NCBI RefSeq assembly: GCF_009730595.1
Contig: NZ_CP046276.1
Span: forward strand, 310,001 to 374,000
From: Spiroplasma tabanidicola
GTDB lineage: Bacteria; Bacillota_I; Bacilli_A; Mycoplasmatales; Mycoplasmataceae
Length of the DNA: 64,000 nucleotides
Reading direction: 5' to 3'
In this document: in pieces, positions 37,441 through 48,558 of the stretch
How the letters are laid out: each line of letters begins with the position of its first letter
Position numbering within the stretch: position 1 is the stretch's first letter
The notes under the pieces: model-generated
Told to the model about the DNA's origin: nothing
The model's database searches: none
Seen by the model: the letters and a program-made list of their open reading frames with translations, nothing else
Program-made: the position numbers and the translations under genes

Positions 37441-38688
37441 ATGAAAAAATTACTTTCTATATTGGGTGCTGCAGCTATTTTGGGTTCATCTGCGTCAAAT
37501 GTTGTTGCTTGTAATAGCGATGATGAACTAAGTGTTGTATTTATACCATCAAATAATGCAACAGAAATAATTAACACAGTTAAACCATTAGAAGATAAAC
37601 TATCAGCTAAATTAAAAGAAAAAGCAGAAGCTGATGGAAGAACTTTTTCTAAAAAAGTAAAAGTTTCAGTTTCAACTAGTTATGAAGTTGCTGGAAATGA
37701 ATTAAGTGATGGTACAATTGATGTTGCATTTTTACCAATTGGAACTTATGAATCAATTAGAGGTACTTTGGATCAATCAACTGGATTATATAGTAATGCC
37801 GCGGTATTACTTAACGCTTCAAGAAGTGGTGTAACCCCAGATACAACTCTAAAGGAATTTAAAACAAATGATAAATTTGATAGCTCAAAAGCTTCAAAAG
37901 TTATGGATGCAAATTTATCATATGATTTGTCAAATAATTATAATAATATAACAAAAAATGGATTTTCAACTAAAAAAGAAGCACAAGAAAAATTACTAGA
38001 TGACAGTAATAAAGCATCTTATTACAGATCATATATTTATGCAAATGTTAAATCATTAAGTGATAAATATAAAATTGATTTTTCTAAGGTTGCAAAAGAA
38101 GAATATGTAACAAAATTAAAAGACATATTTACAAATGAAAATAATTTTACAGGAGAAAACGCATTGAAATTTGCTTTTGGAAAATCAAAAACTTCAAGTG
38201 CAAGTGCTTTATATCCAATCATGTGATTAAAAAATGTTATCGGTTTAAATGATACTCAAGTAAAAAAACTTTGAGATTTAAAAACTAGACAAGAATCTTA
38301 TCCTGAAGCAGCTTCAAAATTAAACTCTCAATCATTTGATTTTGCAGTTGGATACAGTGATATAAGAAATGAAATTAGCAATGAAAGTGAATCGCTTGAA
38401 GCATTCAAAAATACAGTTGTAGTAGGAGCAAGTGATGCAATTTTAAATGATGGAATTCAATACTCTCGTAAAAAATTAAAAGATGAAAAATTAATAAGTG
38501 ATTTAAGAAAATCTTTTGAAGAATTAGCAATTTCTGAAGCAGATATTTTTAAAATTTATAATCACACAGGTTATGTTGGACCAGACGAAGGAAGCGTTAC
38601 TGATTTTGAAAAAAGTACAGACTCTGCAATAACAAATTGATCTAAAACAACATCTGAAATCTTAAAAATGATCGAAAACTGATCTTAA
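37441..38688 (+). CDS. Substrate-binding lipoprotein, phosphonate/p37 type
   Basis: 415 residues. Signal peptide MKKLLSILGAAAILGSSASNVVAC gives a lipidated Cys 24. The mature part begins LSVVFIPSNNATEI and has the two-lobed periplasmic-binding pattern of PhnD/p37, with TIDVAFLPIGTYES. In Mycoplasma hyorhinis the equivalent p37 protein binds thiamine pyrophosphate, so thiamine or a phosphorylated compound is a likely ligand. GGAGGA precedes the ATG. First gene of a three-gene transporter, although a hairpin terminator lies between it and the ATPase gene and would give more lipoprotein than the rest. Confidence 0.88.
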
Positions 38689-38693
38689 TATAA

Positions 38694-38721
38694 AAAAATG
38701 TGAGAGTTATCTCACATTTTT
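38694..38721 (+). terminator. Intra-operon terminator after the binding protein
   Basis: AAAAATGTGAGA pairs with TCTCACATTTTT over GTTA; likely partial read-through into the ATPase gene 12 bases on. Confidence 0.85.
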
Positions 38722-38732
38722 AAAGTAGAAGC

Positions 38733-39500
38733 ATGATTAAATTCGATAATGTAAATAAAGTGTGACCAAACGGTAAACACGCTTTAAAAAATATAAATTT
38801 AGAGATTGAAGATGGAGAGTTTGTTGCAATAATTGGATTATCTGGAGCTGGAAAAACAACATTATTAAAAACTATAAATCAAATTAACACTATTACTAGC
38901 GGAGAAATTATAATAGATTTTTATAATAAATATGAAAAAAAAGAAGAGTTTAATGTACACAAAATCAAAGGAAAAAAATTAATTAGATTAAGACAAAAAA
39001 TTGGATTGATGTCTCAAGAATATAATAATATCGAAAAATTAAGTGTTTTAAAAAATGTTTTAAACGCAAGAATATCAAGAATTAATTTTTGAAGATCTTT
39101 AACGGGTATATTTTCTAGATATGATAAAGAAATAGCGTTAAAATCATTAGAAAAATTAAATTTATTAGAATATGCTTATGCAAGAGTTGAAAACTTAAGC
39201 GGGGGACAACAACAAAGAATTGCCTTAGCAAGAACGATAAGTCAGCATCCTGCATTAATAATTGCTGATGAACCTGTCTCTGCTTTGGACCCAATTTTAG
39301 CAAATCAAGTAATGAATGATTTTGCTTTAATAAATAAAACAGATAAAATAACTGTTATTATAAATATTCACCATGTGGAACTTGCAAAAAAATATGCAAC
39401 TAGAATAATTGGTGTTAAAGATGGAGAAATAGTTTTTAATGGACCATCAAAAGATTTAAATGAGGAAAAACTTAAATTAATTTATGGAGAAAATTATTAG
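38733..39500 (+). CDS. ABC transporter ATPase, phosphonate/p29 type
   Basis: 255 residues. Walker A GLSGAGKTT, signature LSGGQQQR, Walker B ALIIADEPVSALD and switch His in IHHVELAKKYA. PhnC-like length and motifs. It energises import with the fused permease that follows directly. The ATG at 38733 has AAGTAGAAG upstream. Confidence 0.93.
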
Positions 39501-39502
39501 TT

Positions 39503-42142
39503 ATGCAAAAAAGAATATTTAATGCAATTATTTCTAAAGATGTTTTTAAGATCAATAATAGTTATTCAAAAGCACCAAAAAAAGTCTTTTTCTATACTTT
39601 TTTTTGTGTAGTTATTTGTTTAATTATTTTTGGATTTAATTTTTTAGATATTAATTGAGCTAAATTTTTTAATAGTTTTTCTTTGTTCGGTGAAAAGTTA
39701 AAAAAATTAGTAAATTGAGACTTTAAAAATTTTCTAGAAAAAGATAATATGGGAATTTCTTTTATGAATAGTGCTTTAAAGTCGATTTGAGAAACAATCT
39801 CAATGGCTTTTGCAGGTTCAATATTGGGGGTACTGATTTCAATCCCTTTTTCAATAGCAGCAGCATCTAACATTGTGAAAAATAAATTTATTAATAATTT
39901 TTCAAGATTTATTATTGCTATTTTTAGAACTATTCCATCTTTCACTTATGCTTTAATTCTGGTTGGATATTTTGGTCAAACAATGGCAACGGTAACAATA
40001 GCAATAACAATTTTTAGTTTTTCAATCACATCAAAGTTTTTGTTTGAAAGAATTGAACACATTAATATAAACATATTTATTTCAATGCAAGCTACAGGAG
40101 CTAATAAATTTAGATCATTTAGATCCGCAGTTGTTCCACAAATCTCATCACATATTATTTCTGCAGCATTTTATGCTTTAGAAACTAATATAAGATATAT
40201 TTCAGTTATCGCTGGAGTGACGGGTGTTGGAATAGGTCAACTTATAAATAATGGTGTTTCATATGGTCGTTACGATAAAGTTGGATTTATGCTTGCCTTA
40301 TTAATAGTTATTATAATTTTTTTAGAAATACTGATTTACATAATTAAAAACTATATTATTTTTGATAGAGATTATTTACTAGATCAAAAAGAACAAAAAA
40401 AAGCTATCAAAATACAAAATGCTATAAAAAAAGAAAATAACTTAAGATTTTATATAAAATATATTCTGTTAAAAGAATGAAACTCAGAATTGAGTATTTT
40501 AAAAGCAAATAAAAAAACAAATTTACAACAACTTCGTGAAAAAAAAATAGAAAAAAATAAAATAATAAATAAGTTTAAAGAAGAATATAAAAAAAATATT
40601 TTAAAAGACAAACAAAAATTTGTAGAATATAGGAAAGTTCATTTAAACTCAAGAAATTGGTTTATCTTCAATGAAGAATTAAACAATTATGTTAGAATGG
40701 ACAAAATTTATATAACAAAAATTAATTTGGAAGTATTAAATTTAAAAGAAAAAATGATAAGTGAAATAAAAGACACTGCATTTTCAAAACATCAAGAATT
40801 TAAAAAAACTTTAACAGTTGAAAAAGTATTAAAACAAAAACCTTTATTTTTTATAAAAAGAATGGTTATGTATTTATTGATACTTGGTTTATTTGCATAT
40901 TCTATTTCCTTAGTAAAATTTAGATTAGAAAATGATGCAACTATTGCATCTACGAATCAACATATTAAAGAAATATTTAATATTGATTGAACTGGTTTGT
41001 TTAAAAAACACGGTAACGCACCATACAGTGTAATCTATTTATTAATAGAAGGAATATCTATATCAATCATTGGTACTACACTAGGAGCAATTTTTGCTTA
41101 TATTTTTGGAGTTATAAGTTCTGAAAATATTGTTAACTTTTATGTAGCTAAGTTCTTTGTAGTAATTAATTCAGCAATAAGAGCAATTCCTTCTTATATT
41201 TATGCCATTATTTTTATTTCGTTAGTAGGTATGGGACCTTTTACAGGAGCTCTTGCTTTAATGATGGGGTCAATTGGAATGTTATCAAAATATGATCGTG
41301 AAATCTTTGATGATATAAATATGAAATTAATTTCACAATTACAAGCTACAGGATTGAACAAATGGCAACGTATTAAGTATGGTATTTTACCACAGTCAAC
41401 TAGTAGTATAGTTTCTTATATTGCATATCGTTTTGATATAAACTTTAAAGAAGTATCTGTTTTAGGTGCTGTTGGAGCAAGTAACATGGGATACTTACTA
41501 AATAGTTATTTTTTACAACAATATTTTTCAGAGTTTGGAACTTTACTGTTAGGAATTATGTTAGTGACAATTTTAATCGAAATTATTTCTTCAACCTTAA
41601 GAGCAAAAATTAACTTAGGTGTTAACCCTAAATGAGTTGATCAAATAATTTTATGAATTAAACATCATTGATTTGCATTATATAAAGCAAATGAAAAATT
41701 AAAATTTAAAGAAAATAATTTAAGCTTTGATGAAGCATATGCTTTTTATGGATATACAAATAAAACTATTTGTCAAAATGCAAAAGAAATTAAAAAGACA
41801 AAAAAATTATCTTATAAAGTATCTTGATTGATCTCTTATTGTAATTATTTTGATATTGAATTTAAAAATGAAAATTTCAAAGACTTAAAAATGCTTTATA
41901 AAAAACACAATGAACTTTTGAAAGTTAATGTTAATGAATTTAAAAAAAGCAGAAAAGAAAAAATTAAGTTTTTGATAAGTAAAAAAACTGAAGATAAACA
42001 AAAATTAAAAACTTATTATAGTAGTGAAATTAATAAACTAGAAACTAATTATCAAAAAAAAGAATTTAAAAAAGAATTTAGAAAGAATAAAAACTATATT
42101 AATCGTAATACAAAAATTGCAATTAATAGTTTGAATTATTAG
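39503..42142 (+). CDS. Fused double ABC permease, phosphonate/p69 type
   Basis: 879 residues with two complete permease modules in one chain: about residues 95-300 (MQATGANKFRSFRSAVVPQ as the ATPase-contacting EAA-like loop) and about 490-710 (LQATGLNKWQRIKYGILPQ). They are joined by a 170-residue Lys-rich cytoplasmic linker plus a membrane helix. A basic coiled tail follows. PhnE proteins usually hold one module (about 260 residues) and dimerise; Mycoplasma p69 is similarly large. The ATG lies 2 bases after the ATPase stop, so expression is coupled. Frame unbroken with TGA Trp codons. Confidence 0.92.
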
Positions 42143-42150
42143 GTGAAAAA

Positions 42151-43083
42151 ATGTTTACAAAATTAATTGAATTAATATCTTCTCATAATAAAATAATTCT
42201 TTTGCGACACATTTCTCCAGACTTTGATGCAATTGGTTCTCAAATGAGTATCTTTCAGTTTATTAATGATAATTTTAAAAATAAAACTATAAAGTTAGGA
42301 ACAACTCTACCAGAAGAATATAAATGTATAGGCAAAGTTGACAATTTAGTTGAACAAGATTTTGAAAAAGCATTAGTTATTATAACAGATACAGCAAATA
42401 CAGCTAGAATTGATATAGAAGATGTAAATTGACTAAAAAAAGCAACAGTATTTAAAATTGATCATCACGTAAATGTAGATAAATATGCAGATTATGAAAT
42501 AGTTGATGCGTCATATCCTGCTACATGTGAGCTATTAACAGATTTATTTTCGAAATCTAACTTAATTTTTTCTGATAAGACTGCTTTTTATTTGTTTCAT
42601 GGTCTTGTAACTGATACTGATAGATTTATGTTTAGAAATGTTACTAATAGAACTTTTAAAATGGCAGAAATATTGTCTAAAAAAATTGAAGATTTAAACT
42701 CTATTTATAAAAATATTTATCAAATTAATACAAATGAAATTAGATTAAAAGGATATATTCTTTCTAATTTTAAAATAGTTAAAAATGAAATAGCATATAT
42801 TTATTTAAACAAAGAAGTTTTGAAAGAGTATGAAATTAATAACCCAGATAAAGTTGCGTTATGAGTAAATATGCTAGGAGAAATTAAAAACATAAAATTA
42901 TGATTATTTTTTGTTGAGAATGATTCTCACATAAGAACAGAATTTAGAAGTCAGTCAATAAATGTTAGATTAATTGCAGAAAAATTCAATGGTGGAGGTC
43001 ATGTAAGCGCAAGCGGTGCTAAACTATTTGATAGTAAAAGTATTGATTTAGTTATTGAAGAGTGCATAAAAGCATCTATATAA
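42151..43083 (+). CDS. DHH-family phosphoesterase (NrnA/MgpA-like)
   Basis: 310 residues. Motifs in order: RHISPDFDAIGSQ, TDTAN, KIDHH, VTDTDRF, and the DHHA1-type GGGHVSASG near the C-terminus. The family degrades nanoRNA and pAp (or c-di-AMP products) with Mn in the cytoplasm. GGTG precedes the ATG, 8 bases after the permease stop. Ends in a strong terminator. Confidence 0.92.
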
Positions 43084-43092
43084 CTTTAGATT

Positions 43093-43121
43093 AAAAACAA
43101 GTGTTATATCACTTGTTTTTA
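43093..43121 (+). terminator. Terminator after the DHH gene
   Basis: AAAAACAAGTG pairs with CACTTGTTTTT over TTATAT. Confidence 0.93.
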
Positions 43122-43297
43122 GTTTACTTAATTTTTAACAAAAAAACTTTCTAATATTTGTAGTTATTTTTAAGAACCAACATAAAATACATTATATTTT
43201 TATTATTTCGTAAAACAAATAATAATTATTTAATTTTAAAACATAGATATATTTTAATTATAATAATATTTGACATATAGAATTGAGGAACATTAAA

Positions 43298-44962
43298 TTG
43301 AGTTTATTTGTACAAAAAATTACTAATATCTTAAATAAAATAATCATAGAAAATAATTTAAAAGGCGAAATAATTATCGAAAGCTCAAAAGACGAAAATA
43401 AAGGAGATTTTTCAACAAATTTTGCCTTGATAAATTCGAAATTAAATGAAAAAAAACCTAGAGAGCTTGCAGGCGTTTTAATAGCAAGTTTAAGTAGAGA
43501 AAGTTTATTTGATAAAGTTGAAATAGCTGGACCAGGATTTATTAATATGACAATTAATAAAGAAAGTTTAGGTGAAGTTATTTTAAAAGTTCTAAAAGAA
43601 AAAGATCAATATGGTAAATCAAGGGTTAAAAATTTAAAATATAATCTAGAATTAGTTTCTGCAAATCCAACTGGATATCTTCATATAGGACATGCAAGAA
43701 ACGGAGCAATTGGTGATAGTGTTGCAAGAATTTTAAAGTTTGCTGGATACGAAATAGAAACAGAATATTATACAAATGATGCTGGAAATCAAATTAATAT
43801 TAGTGCGTCAACTTTGTTTTATCATTATAAAAACTTATTAAATGAACCTGTAAATCAACCAACAGAAATGTATGGTGGGGATATGTATATTGAGGTTGCT
43901 AAATTATTTTTAGAAAAATTTGGTGACAAATTTAAAAATGCAAATATAAATGAAGATAATAAAATAGATGATCCTGAAATTCATAACATATTTAGAAGTG
44001 AATCAATTAGTTTTTTTATGAAAATAATAAAACAACAACTAAAAGATTTTGGTGTAGAAGTTGATTTATATACAAGTGAAGCAAAAATGTATGAAACACA
44101 TGAAATCGAAAAAACATTAGATTTATATGAAAAATTGGGAAAGACATACACTAATGATAATGCTTTATGATTGAAAACAACCGAATTTGGCGACGATAAA
44201 GATAGAGTTTTAAAAAAATCAAATGGTGATTACACCTATATAACTCCTGACTTAGCAAGTCATAATTCAAGATTTAAAAGAAGTAAGGCAGATTTGTATG
44301 TTAATTTTTGAGGTGGAGATCATCATGGTTATATTAATCGTATGAATGCAGGCTTAGCATTATTAGGATACCCATTAGGAATTTTAAAAATAGATATGAT
44401 TCAAATGGTAAGATTAATAAAAGATGGAACAGAATTAAAAATGTCAAAACGTAAAGGTACAGCAATTTGACTTATTGATTTACTTGAAATGGTAGGAAAA
44501 GATTCAATAAGATATATGCTAGTATCTAAAAATCCATCAAGTCATATGGATTTTGATTTAGATGTTGTTTTGAAAAAAAATAGCACAAACCCAGTTTATT
44601 ATGCACAATATGCAACTGCAAGAGCTTATAAAATTATTCAAAAAGCTAATGATTTAAATTGAGATTTAAATAACTCTAATTTTAATTTATTATCAACTCA
44701 AAAAGAAAAAGAAATAATTTTATTGCTTGATGCTTTTAATAAAACTGTAGAATATAGCGCAAACAATCGTTTACCTAGTGTGATTTGTGATTACATTCAA
44801 AATTTAGCAAAAAGGTTTCACTCATATTATTCTGATTTTAAAGTAATTGATGAAGAGAATGTTGATTTAAGTACTCAACGTTGTCAATTAGTTAAAGCAA
44901 TATATCAAGTATTATCAAATTGCTTTGATTTAATTGGAATTGATGTTATAAATTCTATGTAA
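43298..44962 (+). CDS. argS: Arginyl-tRNA synthetase
   Basis: 554 residues starting at TTG 43298, chosen because GAGGAA sits 7 bases upstream; the TTG at 43283 has no ribosome site. Class I synthetase: N-terminal Add1 domain, the HIGH motif in [12 protein letters not shown] (about residue 132), KMSKRKGTA later, and the DALR anticodon domain at the end. A gap of 177 bases upstream is AT-rich with a TATAAT-like box near 43260 and nothing else recognisable. Confidence 0.95.
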
Positions 44963-45000
44963 AAATAATAAAAAAAACATAAATATATAAAATATTGATA

Positions 45001-45006
45001 TATAAT
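45001..45006 (+). promoter_or_regulatory. -10 box of the infC operon
   Basis: TATAAT 150 bases before infC, upstream of a structured leader; a -35 box is not clear. Confidence 0.45.
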
Positions 45007-45024
45007 TATTTTGTTTAAAAAGAA

Positions 45025-45150
45025 GAAGCACATGCTCACCACAACTTTTAGGAAGTGGTAATAAACTATTTATTATTCTTAAATCTAAGAAAATTTAAAT
45101 AATTTTGAGTGTGTCGTTAATCTTTTTTAAGGACACACTTTTATTTTGGA
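45025..45150 (+). ncRNA. infC leader with attenuator (L20-leader type)
   Basis: A long structured leader before infC-rpmI-rplT. CCAC...GTGG forms an upstream hairpin (about 45039-45058). AGTGTGTC (45108-45115) then pairs with GACACACT (45132-45139), followed by TTTTATTTT, which is a terminator structure placed before the first gene. In Bacillus the L20 protein binds such a leader and causes early termination. The binding site itself was not verified by structure. Confidence 0.65.
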
Positions 45151-45156
45151 GGAACA

Positions 45157-45690
45157 ATGGCAGAAAATAACAAAAGCGCAAAAACAGAATTTGTTAATAA
45201 AGAAATTAGAGCAAGACAAGTGCTTGTAATCAATGAAGATGGTACTAAACTAGGACCTATTAATAAATTTGAAGCAATTAAAATGGCAGAAGAACAAGGA
45301 TTAGATTTATTTCAAGTAGGGATGCAAGACAATCAAACTGCTATTGCAAAAATCTTAGACTTTGGTAAATACAAATACGAGCAAAAAAGAAAACAACGTG
45401 AAAATAAAAAAAACCAAGTTAAAGTTGAAAATAAAGAAATTAGACTTACAGTTGGAATTGGCGATCACGATATGGATACCAAAGCTAGAAAAGCAAGAGA
45501 ATTTTTAGAAGAAGGCGACAGAGTTAAAATCTCATTGAAATTCAAGGGTAGAGAAATAGCTTATCAAGAGTTCGGGAAACAAACTTTAGACAAGTTTTTT
45601 GAAAAAATAGAAGATATTGCAAAAGTTGAAAAAGAAGCAAAACTAAATACAAGATTTTTAGATATGTATGTGGTTCCTAAAAAAGGTTAA
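45157..45690 (+). CDS. infC: Translation initiation factor IF-3
   Basis: 177 residues, full length. N-terminal domain with NKEIRARQVLVINEDGTKLGP and a basic linker (KRKQRENKKNQ), then the C-terminal domain GDHDMDTKARKAREFLEEGDRVKISLKFKGREIAYQE. Binds the 30S subunit. ATG after GGAGGAAC. Confidence 0.98.
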   Translation: MAENNKSAKTEFVNKEIRARQVLVINEDGTKLGPINKFEAIKMAEEQGLDLFQVGMQDNQTAIAKILDFGKYKYEQKRKQRENKKNQVKVENKEIRLTVGIGDHDMDTKARKAREFLEEGDRVKISLKFKGREIAYQEFGKQTLDKFFEKIEDIAKVEKEAKLNTRFLDMYVVPKKG

Positions 45691-45711
45691 TTAAATAGAA
45701 GGAGAATAGCT

Positions 45712-45906
45712 ATGCCAAAAATGAAAACAAAAAGCGCTCTAGCAAAAAGAGTGAAAAAGAATGGTACAGGTAAACTAAAAAGAGGTCACGCTTATAGATC
45801 TCACTTAGCACAAAACAAATCAACTAAACAAAAAAGACATCTTAAAAAAGCATCATTTATATCAGCAGGTGATATGAAACGTCTAAAAGGATTATTACAA
45901 AACTAA
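45712..45906 (+). CDS. rpmI: Ribosomal protein L35
   Basis: 64 residues, highly basic, starting [14 protein letters not shown] and containing [17 protein letters not shown], the L35 pattern. GAAGGAGAA precedes the ATG; between infC and rplT as in most bacteria. Confidence 0.98.
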   Translation: MPKMKTKSALAKRVKKNGTGKLKRGHAYRSHLAQNKSTKQKRHLKKASFISAGDMKRLKGLLQN

Positions 45907-45923
45907 AAGGTAGGTAGAAAAGT

Positions 45924-46289
45924 ATGGCAAGAATTAAATTTGGAAAAGTAACCAGAGCAAGAAGAAAACGTTGAATTAAAAGAGCAAAAGGATACTACGG
46001 AACTAAAAAAGCAAACTATAAAAAAGCTCATGAACAAGTAGTAAGATCAATGCATTATGCATTTGTTGGAAGAAAACTTAAAAAACGTGACTTTAGAAAA
46101 TTATGAATTGTGCGTATCAACGCTGCTGTTAGACCTTTAGGATTAAGTTATTCAAAATTTATGAACGGAATAAAATTAGCTGGAATTGATATTAACAGAA
46201 AAATGCTATCTGAGTTAGCTATTCATGAACCTCAACAATTTGCAAATATTGTTGAAGCATCAAAAAAAGCTTTAAGTGCTAAAAAATAA
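45924..46289 (+). CDS. rplT: Ribosomal protein L20
   Basis: 121 residues. [24 protein letters not shown] and the RDFRKLWIVRINAA core are diagnostic; Trp residues are coded by TGA. L20 assembles the 50S subunit and probably represses its own operon through the leader before infC. Confidence 0.98.
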
Positions 46290-46301
46290 AGATAAAATAA
46301 T

Positions 46302-46343
46302 AAACAGATTTTAGAGCACAACTCATAAATCTGTTTTTTTGTT
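46302..46343 (+). terminator. Terminator of the infC operon
   Basis: AAACAGATTT (46302-46311) pairs with AAATCTGTTT (46327-46336), then T. Confidence 0.88.
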
Positions 46344-46366
46344 ATTCATAAAGAAGGAGAATCAAT

Positions 46367-46702
46367 ATGGCAAAGTTTAATAATGGTGTTATTGATTTTG
46401 ATAAAGAAGATATTGAAGCAGCTTGAGAAAATGCTCCACATCTTGTTAATAAAGAAAAAGAAGAATACAGAATGTGCTATATTTGTAAATTCCATATGCT
46501 TAAAGAGAATTTTGACAAAGATAAGTTGAGTACTTATGGATGAATTGTTGATCTAATAAATTTGAAAAAATTAGATTTAGATCATAAAAATTTTATAGCT
46601 ATCCATCCATGATGTATGGAATATAAAAAAGGCTTAGATAATAGATCATTATTAAAAAAAGTAAAAGCTCAATTATGAGCGTTTAATGATAGTAAGGAAT
46701 AA
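46367..46702 (+). CDS. Small protein with CxxC and HxxC motifs, unknown
   Basis: 111 residues. MCYICKFHM (about residue 38) and AIHPWCMEY (about residue 82) could bind one zinc ion; otherwise no recognised family. AAGGAGA precedes the ATG. It lies between the infC operon terminator and the ABC pseudogene. No close context for its role. Confidence 0.7.
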
Positions 46703-46784
46703 TTTAAAAATGACGAGTGAATATAAAAAAATAATTAAGTAAATAACTAAAAATTGACTTAATTTATTCGAAAGAAATGAAAAA

Positions 46785-47479
46785 ATGAATAAAATAGTAA
46801 GAAAATATTGATTTAGTATTTTTTTGTGTTTAATTTTAAAAGTTATAGGTGATATTGTTTTTATATCTTCTAGTTATTTTTTATCTAAAATAGTTAATCA
46901 GATTATAAATGAAAATAAGCATTTTTTAGATTTGTGATTTTTAGTGCTGCTAACAGCGATAGGAAACATTTCCGGAATAGTTCTAGAATATTTTAGTAAT
47001 TTGATAGCAACAAAATTATCTTATAAATTAAAAATGAAACTTATAGAAATTGTTGCTTTAAAAATTAATTCTTTATCAGATTTAGAATATGAAAAATATA
47101 AAAAAGGTGAGTATTTATCTTGATTTAAAAATGATGTTCCGAATGTATATTATGCAATAAGTGCAAAATTAATATTTCTATGATCGGATTTAATATTATG
47201 TACTATTTCTCTTATATTAATTTATATTTTTGTAAGTTACATATTACTTTTGTTAACTTTAATAGGAGGAGTTTTAATTTTATTAGTTCCTATATTTTTG
47301 GGTAATATAAAATCAAAAATACAATCAAAGCTATCAAAAGAACAAGGTGTATTTACGCAAGGAATAGAAAAATATTATAAATGGATATACTGAATTTTCT
47401 TTTAGAAATAAAAAAAGTTTGTTTAAAAAATTAATTACAAATTATTCTATTAGAATAGAAAAATATAAGTTAAAAAAAT
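46785..47479 (+). pseudogene. 5' part of an ABC exporter gene, frameshifted and cut by an insertion
   Basis: ATG 46785 opens an exporter membrane domain (MNKIVRKYWFSIFLCLILKV, about six helices). The frame ends at TAG 47403-47405. A one-base shift near 47,375 restores NGYTEFSFRNKKS, matching INGYKELSYRNKK of the intact paralogue at 51,600. The restored frame runs to the left end of the insertion sequence at 47479. Removing the insertion and one AAT duplicate joins it in frame with 50134 onward. Confidence 0.9.
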
Positions 47480-47492
47480 AGAATAGACAACC

Positions 47493-48390
47493 TTAAAGAG
47501 ACCAAAAAATCTTATGATATTTGGTTTTTTTTTTATTATATAAATAATTTTGTAAATTATTTCTTTTAATAATGAATTCATCAAAAAATAATTTAAACTC
47601 TATGATGCTTTTAAATTCATTTCCATATTCTGCAAAAAAACAGTCTTTGTATCAACCGTTTAAAGCTTCTGTTGGTGCGTTATGTTTAAATCCAGCTTCA
47701 GACATTGATAAAACTAAATTTGGACATAAATTAATTAAATCTTTTACCGCATATGATGCATTTGCAATTTTTCGATCAGTTTGAAGTATTGTAAAATCTA
47801 CTTTGTATTTGCTTATAACTTTTATTACCTCTTTAATTGTTTTTACAACAACTTCTGAGTTTTCACTTAAAGAAAAATTATAAGCAATCATATCTCTGTT
47901 ATATCAATTATATGCAAACTCACCAAGTATTTTAACTTTTTTGCCTTTAGTTATAAGGTCTAAATATGAACCGTCCATTCCTATTTTTTGTAAATTATAT
48001 TGAGTACTAAAATCTTTCTTAATTAGATCAGGTACAACATTACCTCTTTGGAGATTTTGTCTTTTATGTTCTCTATTAATTTTTTCTAATTTTACTAACT
48101 TTTTATTTCGTAATTCATTTATTATCTTATAACTAATATTAACTTTAAACTCATCACTTATTCAAGAACTAACATTTCTAGAACCGGATGAACCATTTTT
48201 TTCTGTAAACTTATTTATTAAAACAACTGCTTGATCATTATATTTTCTTTTTAATTCTATTGTTTAATTTTTTAAAAGCTCTTCTTTATTTTTATTTTTT
48301 CATTTAGCATAATTAGAAAAATTAACAAATAGAGCTTTACATTTATCTTTCATATTTAGTTCACAAGACTCATCAAAATAAATCACATTA
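47493..48390 (-). pseudogene. orfB (DDE transposase) of the outer element, 3' part
   Basis: The frame beginning just left of the inner insertion reads DESCELNMKDKCKALF, then a TAA at 48264-48266, then about 255 more residues. The DDE core is recognisable: GMDGSYLDL (Asp), ILQTDRKIANASY (Asp) and NAPTEALNGWYKDC (Glu). The stop codon and the separated 5' end make it inactive. It ends inside the left inverted repeat. Confidence 0.85.
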
Positions 48391-48427
48391 TAAACTGGGA
48401 AAAATAAATTCTACAGTTTTAAATATT

Positions 48428-48452
48428 AACGCCGGCACTAGCTGGCGTTTTT
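48428..48452. other. GC-rich hairpin at the end of the inner transposase
   Basis: AACGCCGGC and GCTGGCGTT pair across ACTA (one G-U), the most GC-rich spot of the region, followed on the plus strand by T5, so it could stop transcripts entering from the left. Confidence 0.55.
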
Positions 48453-48486
48453 CAATTTAAAACTTTTTGTATTCTTTTGTTATTAT

Positions 48487-48558
48487 ACCAATCTATATAC
48501 CAATCTATATACCAATCTATATACCAATCTATATACCAATCTATATACCAATCTATAT
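48487..48558. repeat. Six tandem copies of a 12-bp unit
   Basis: ACCAATCTATAT repeated six times without change; on the minus strand it codes IDWY six times inside the inner transposase. Confidence 0.95.

Noticed and set aside
43121-43297. tRNA or other RNA gene in the gap before argS
   Set aside because: No cloverleaf, no TTCGA-type loop, and almost no G or C to form stems.
47572-47784. Plus-strand reading frame in the outer element
   Set aside because: It is the reverse of the well-supported minus-strand transposase frame.
48487-48558. Possible CRISPR or direct-repeat array
   Set aside because: The 12-bp copies abut without spacers and keep the transposase frame; this is a coding tandem repeat.
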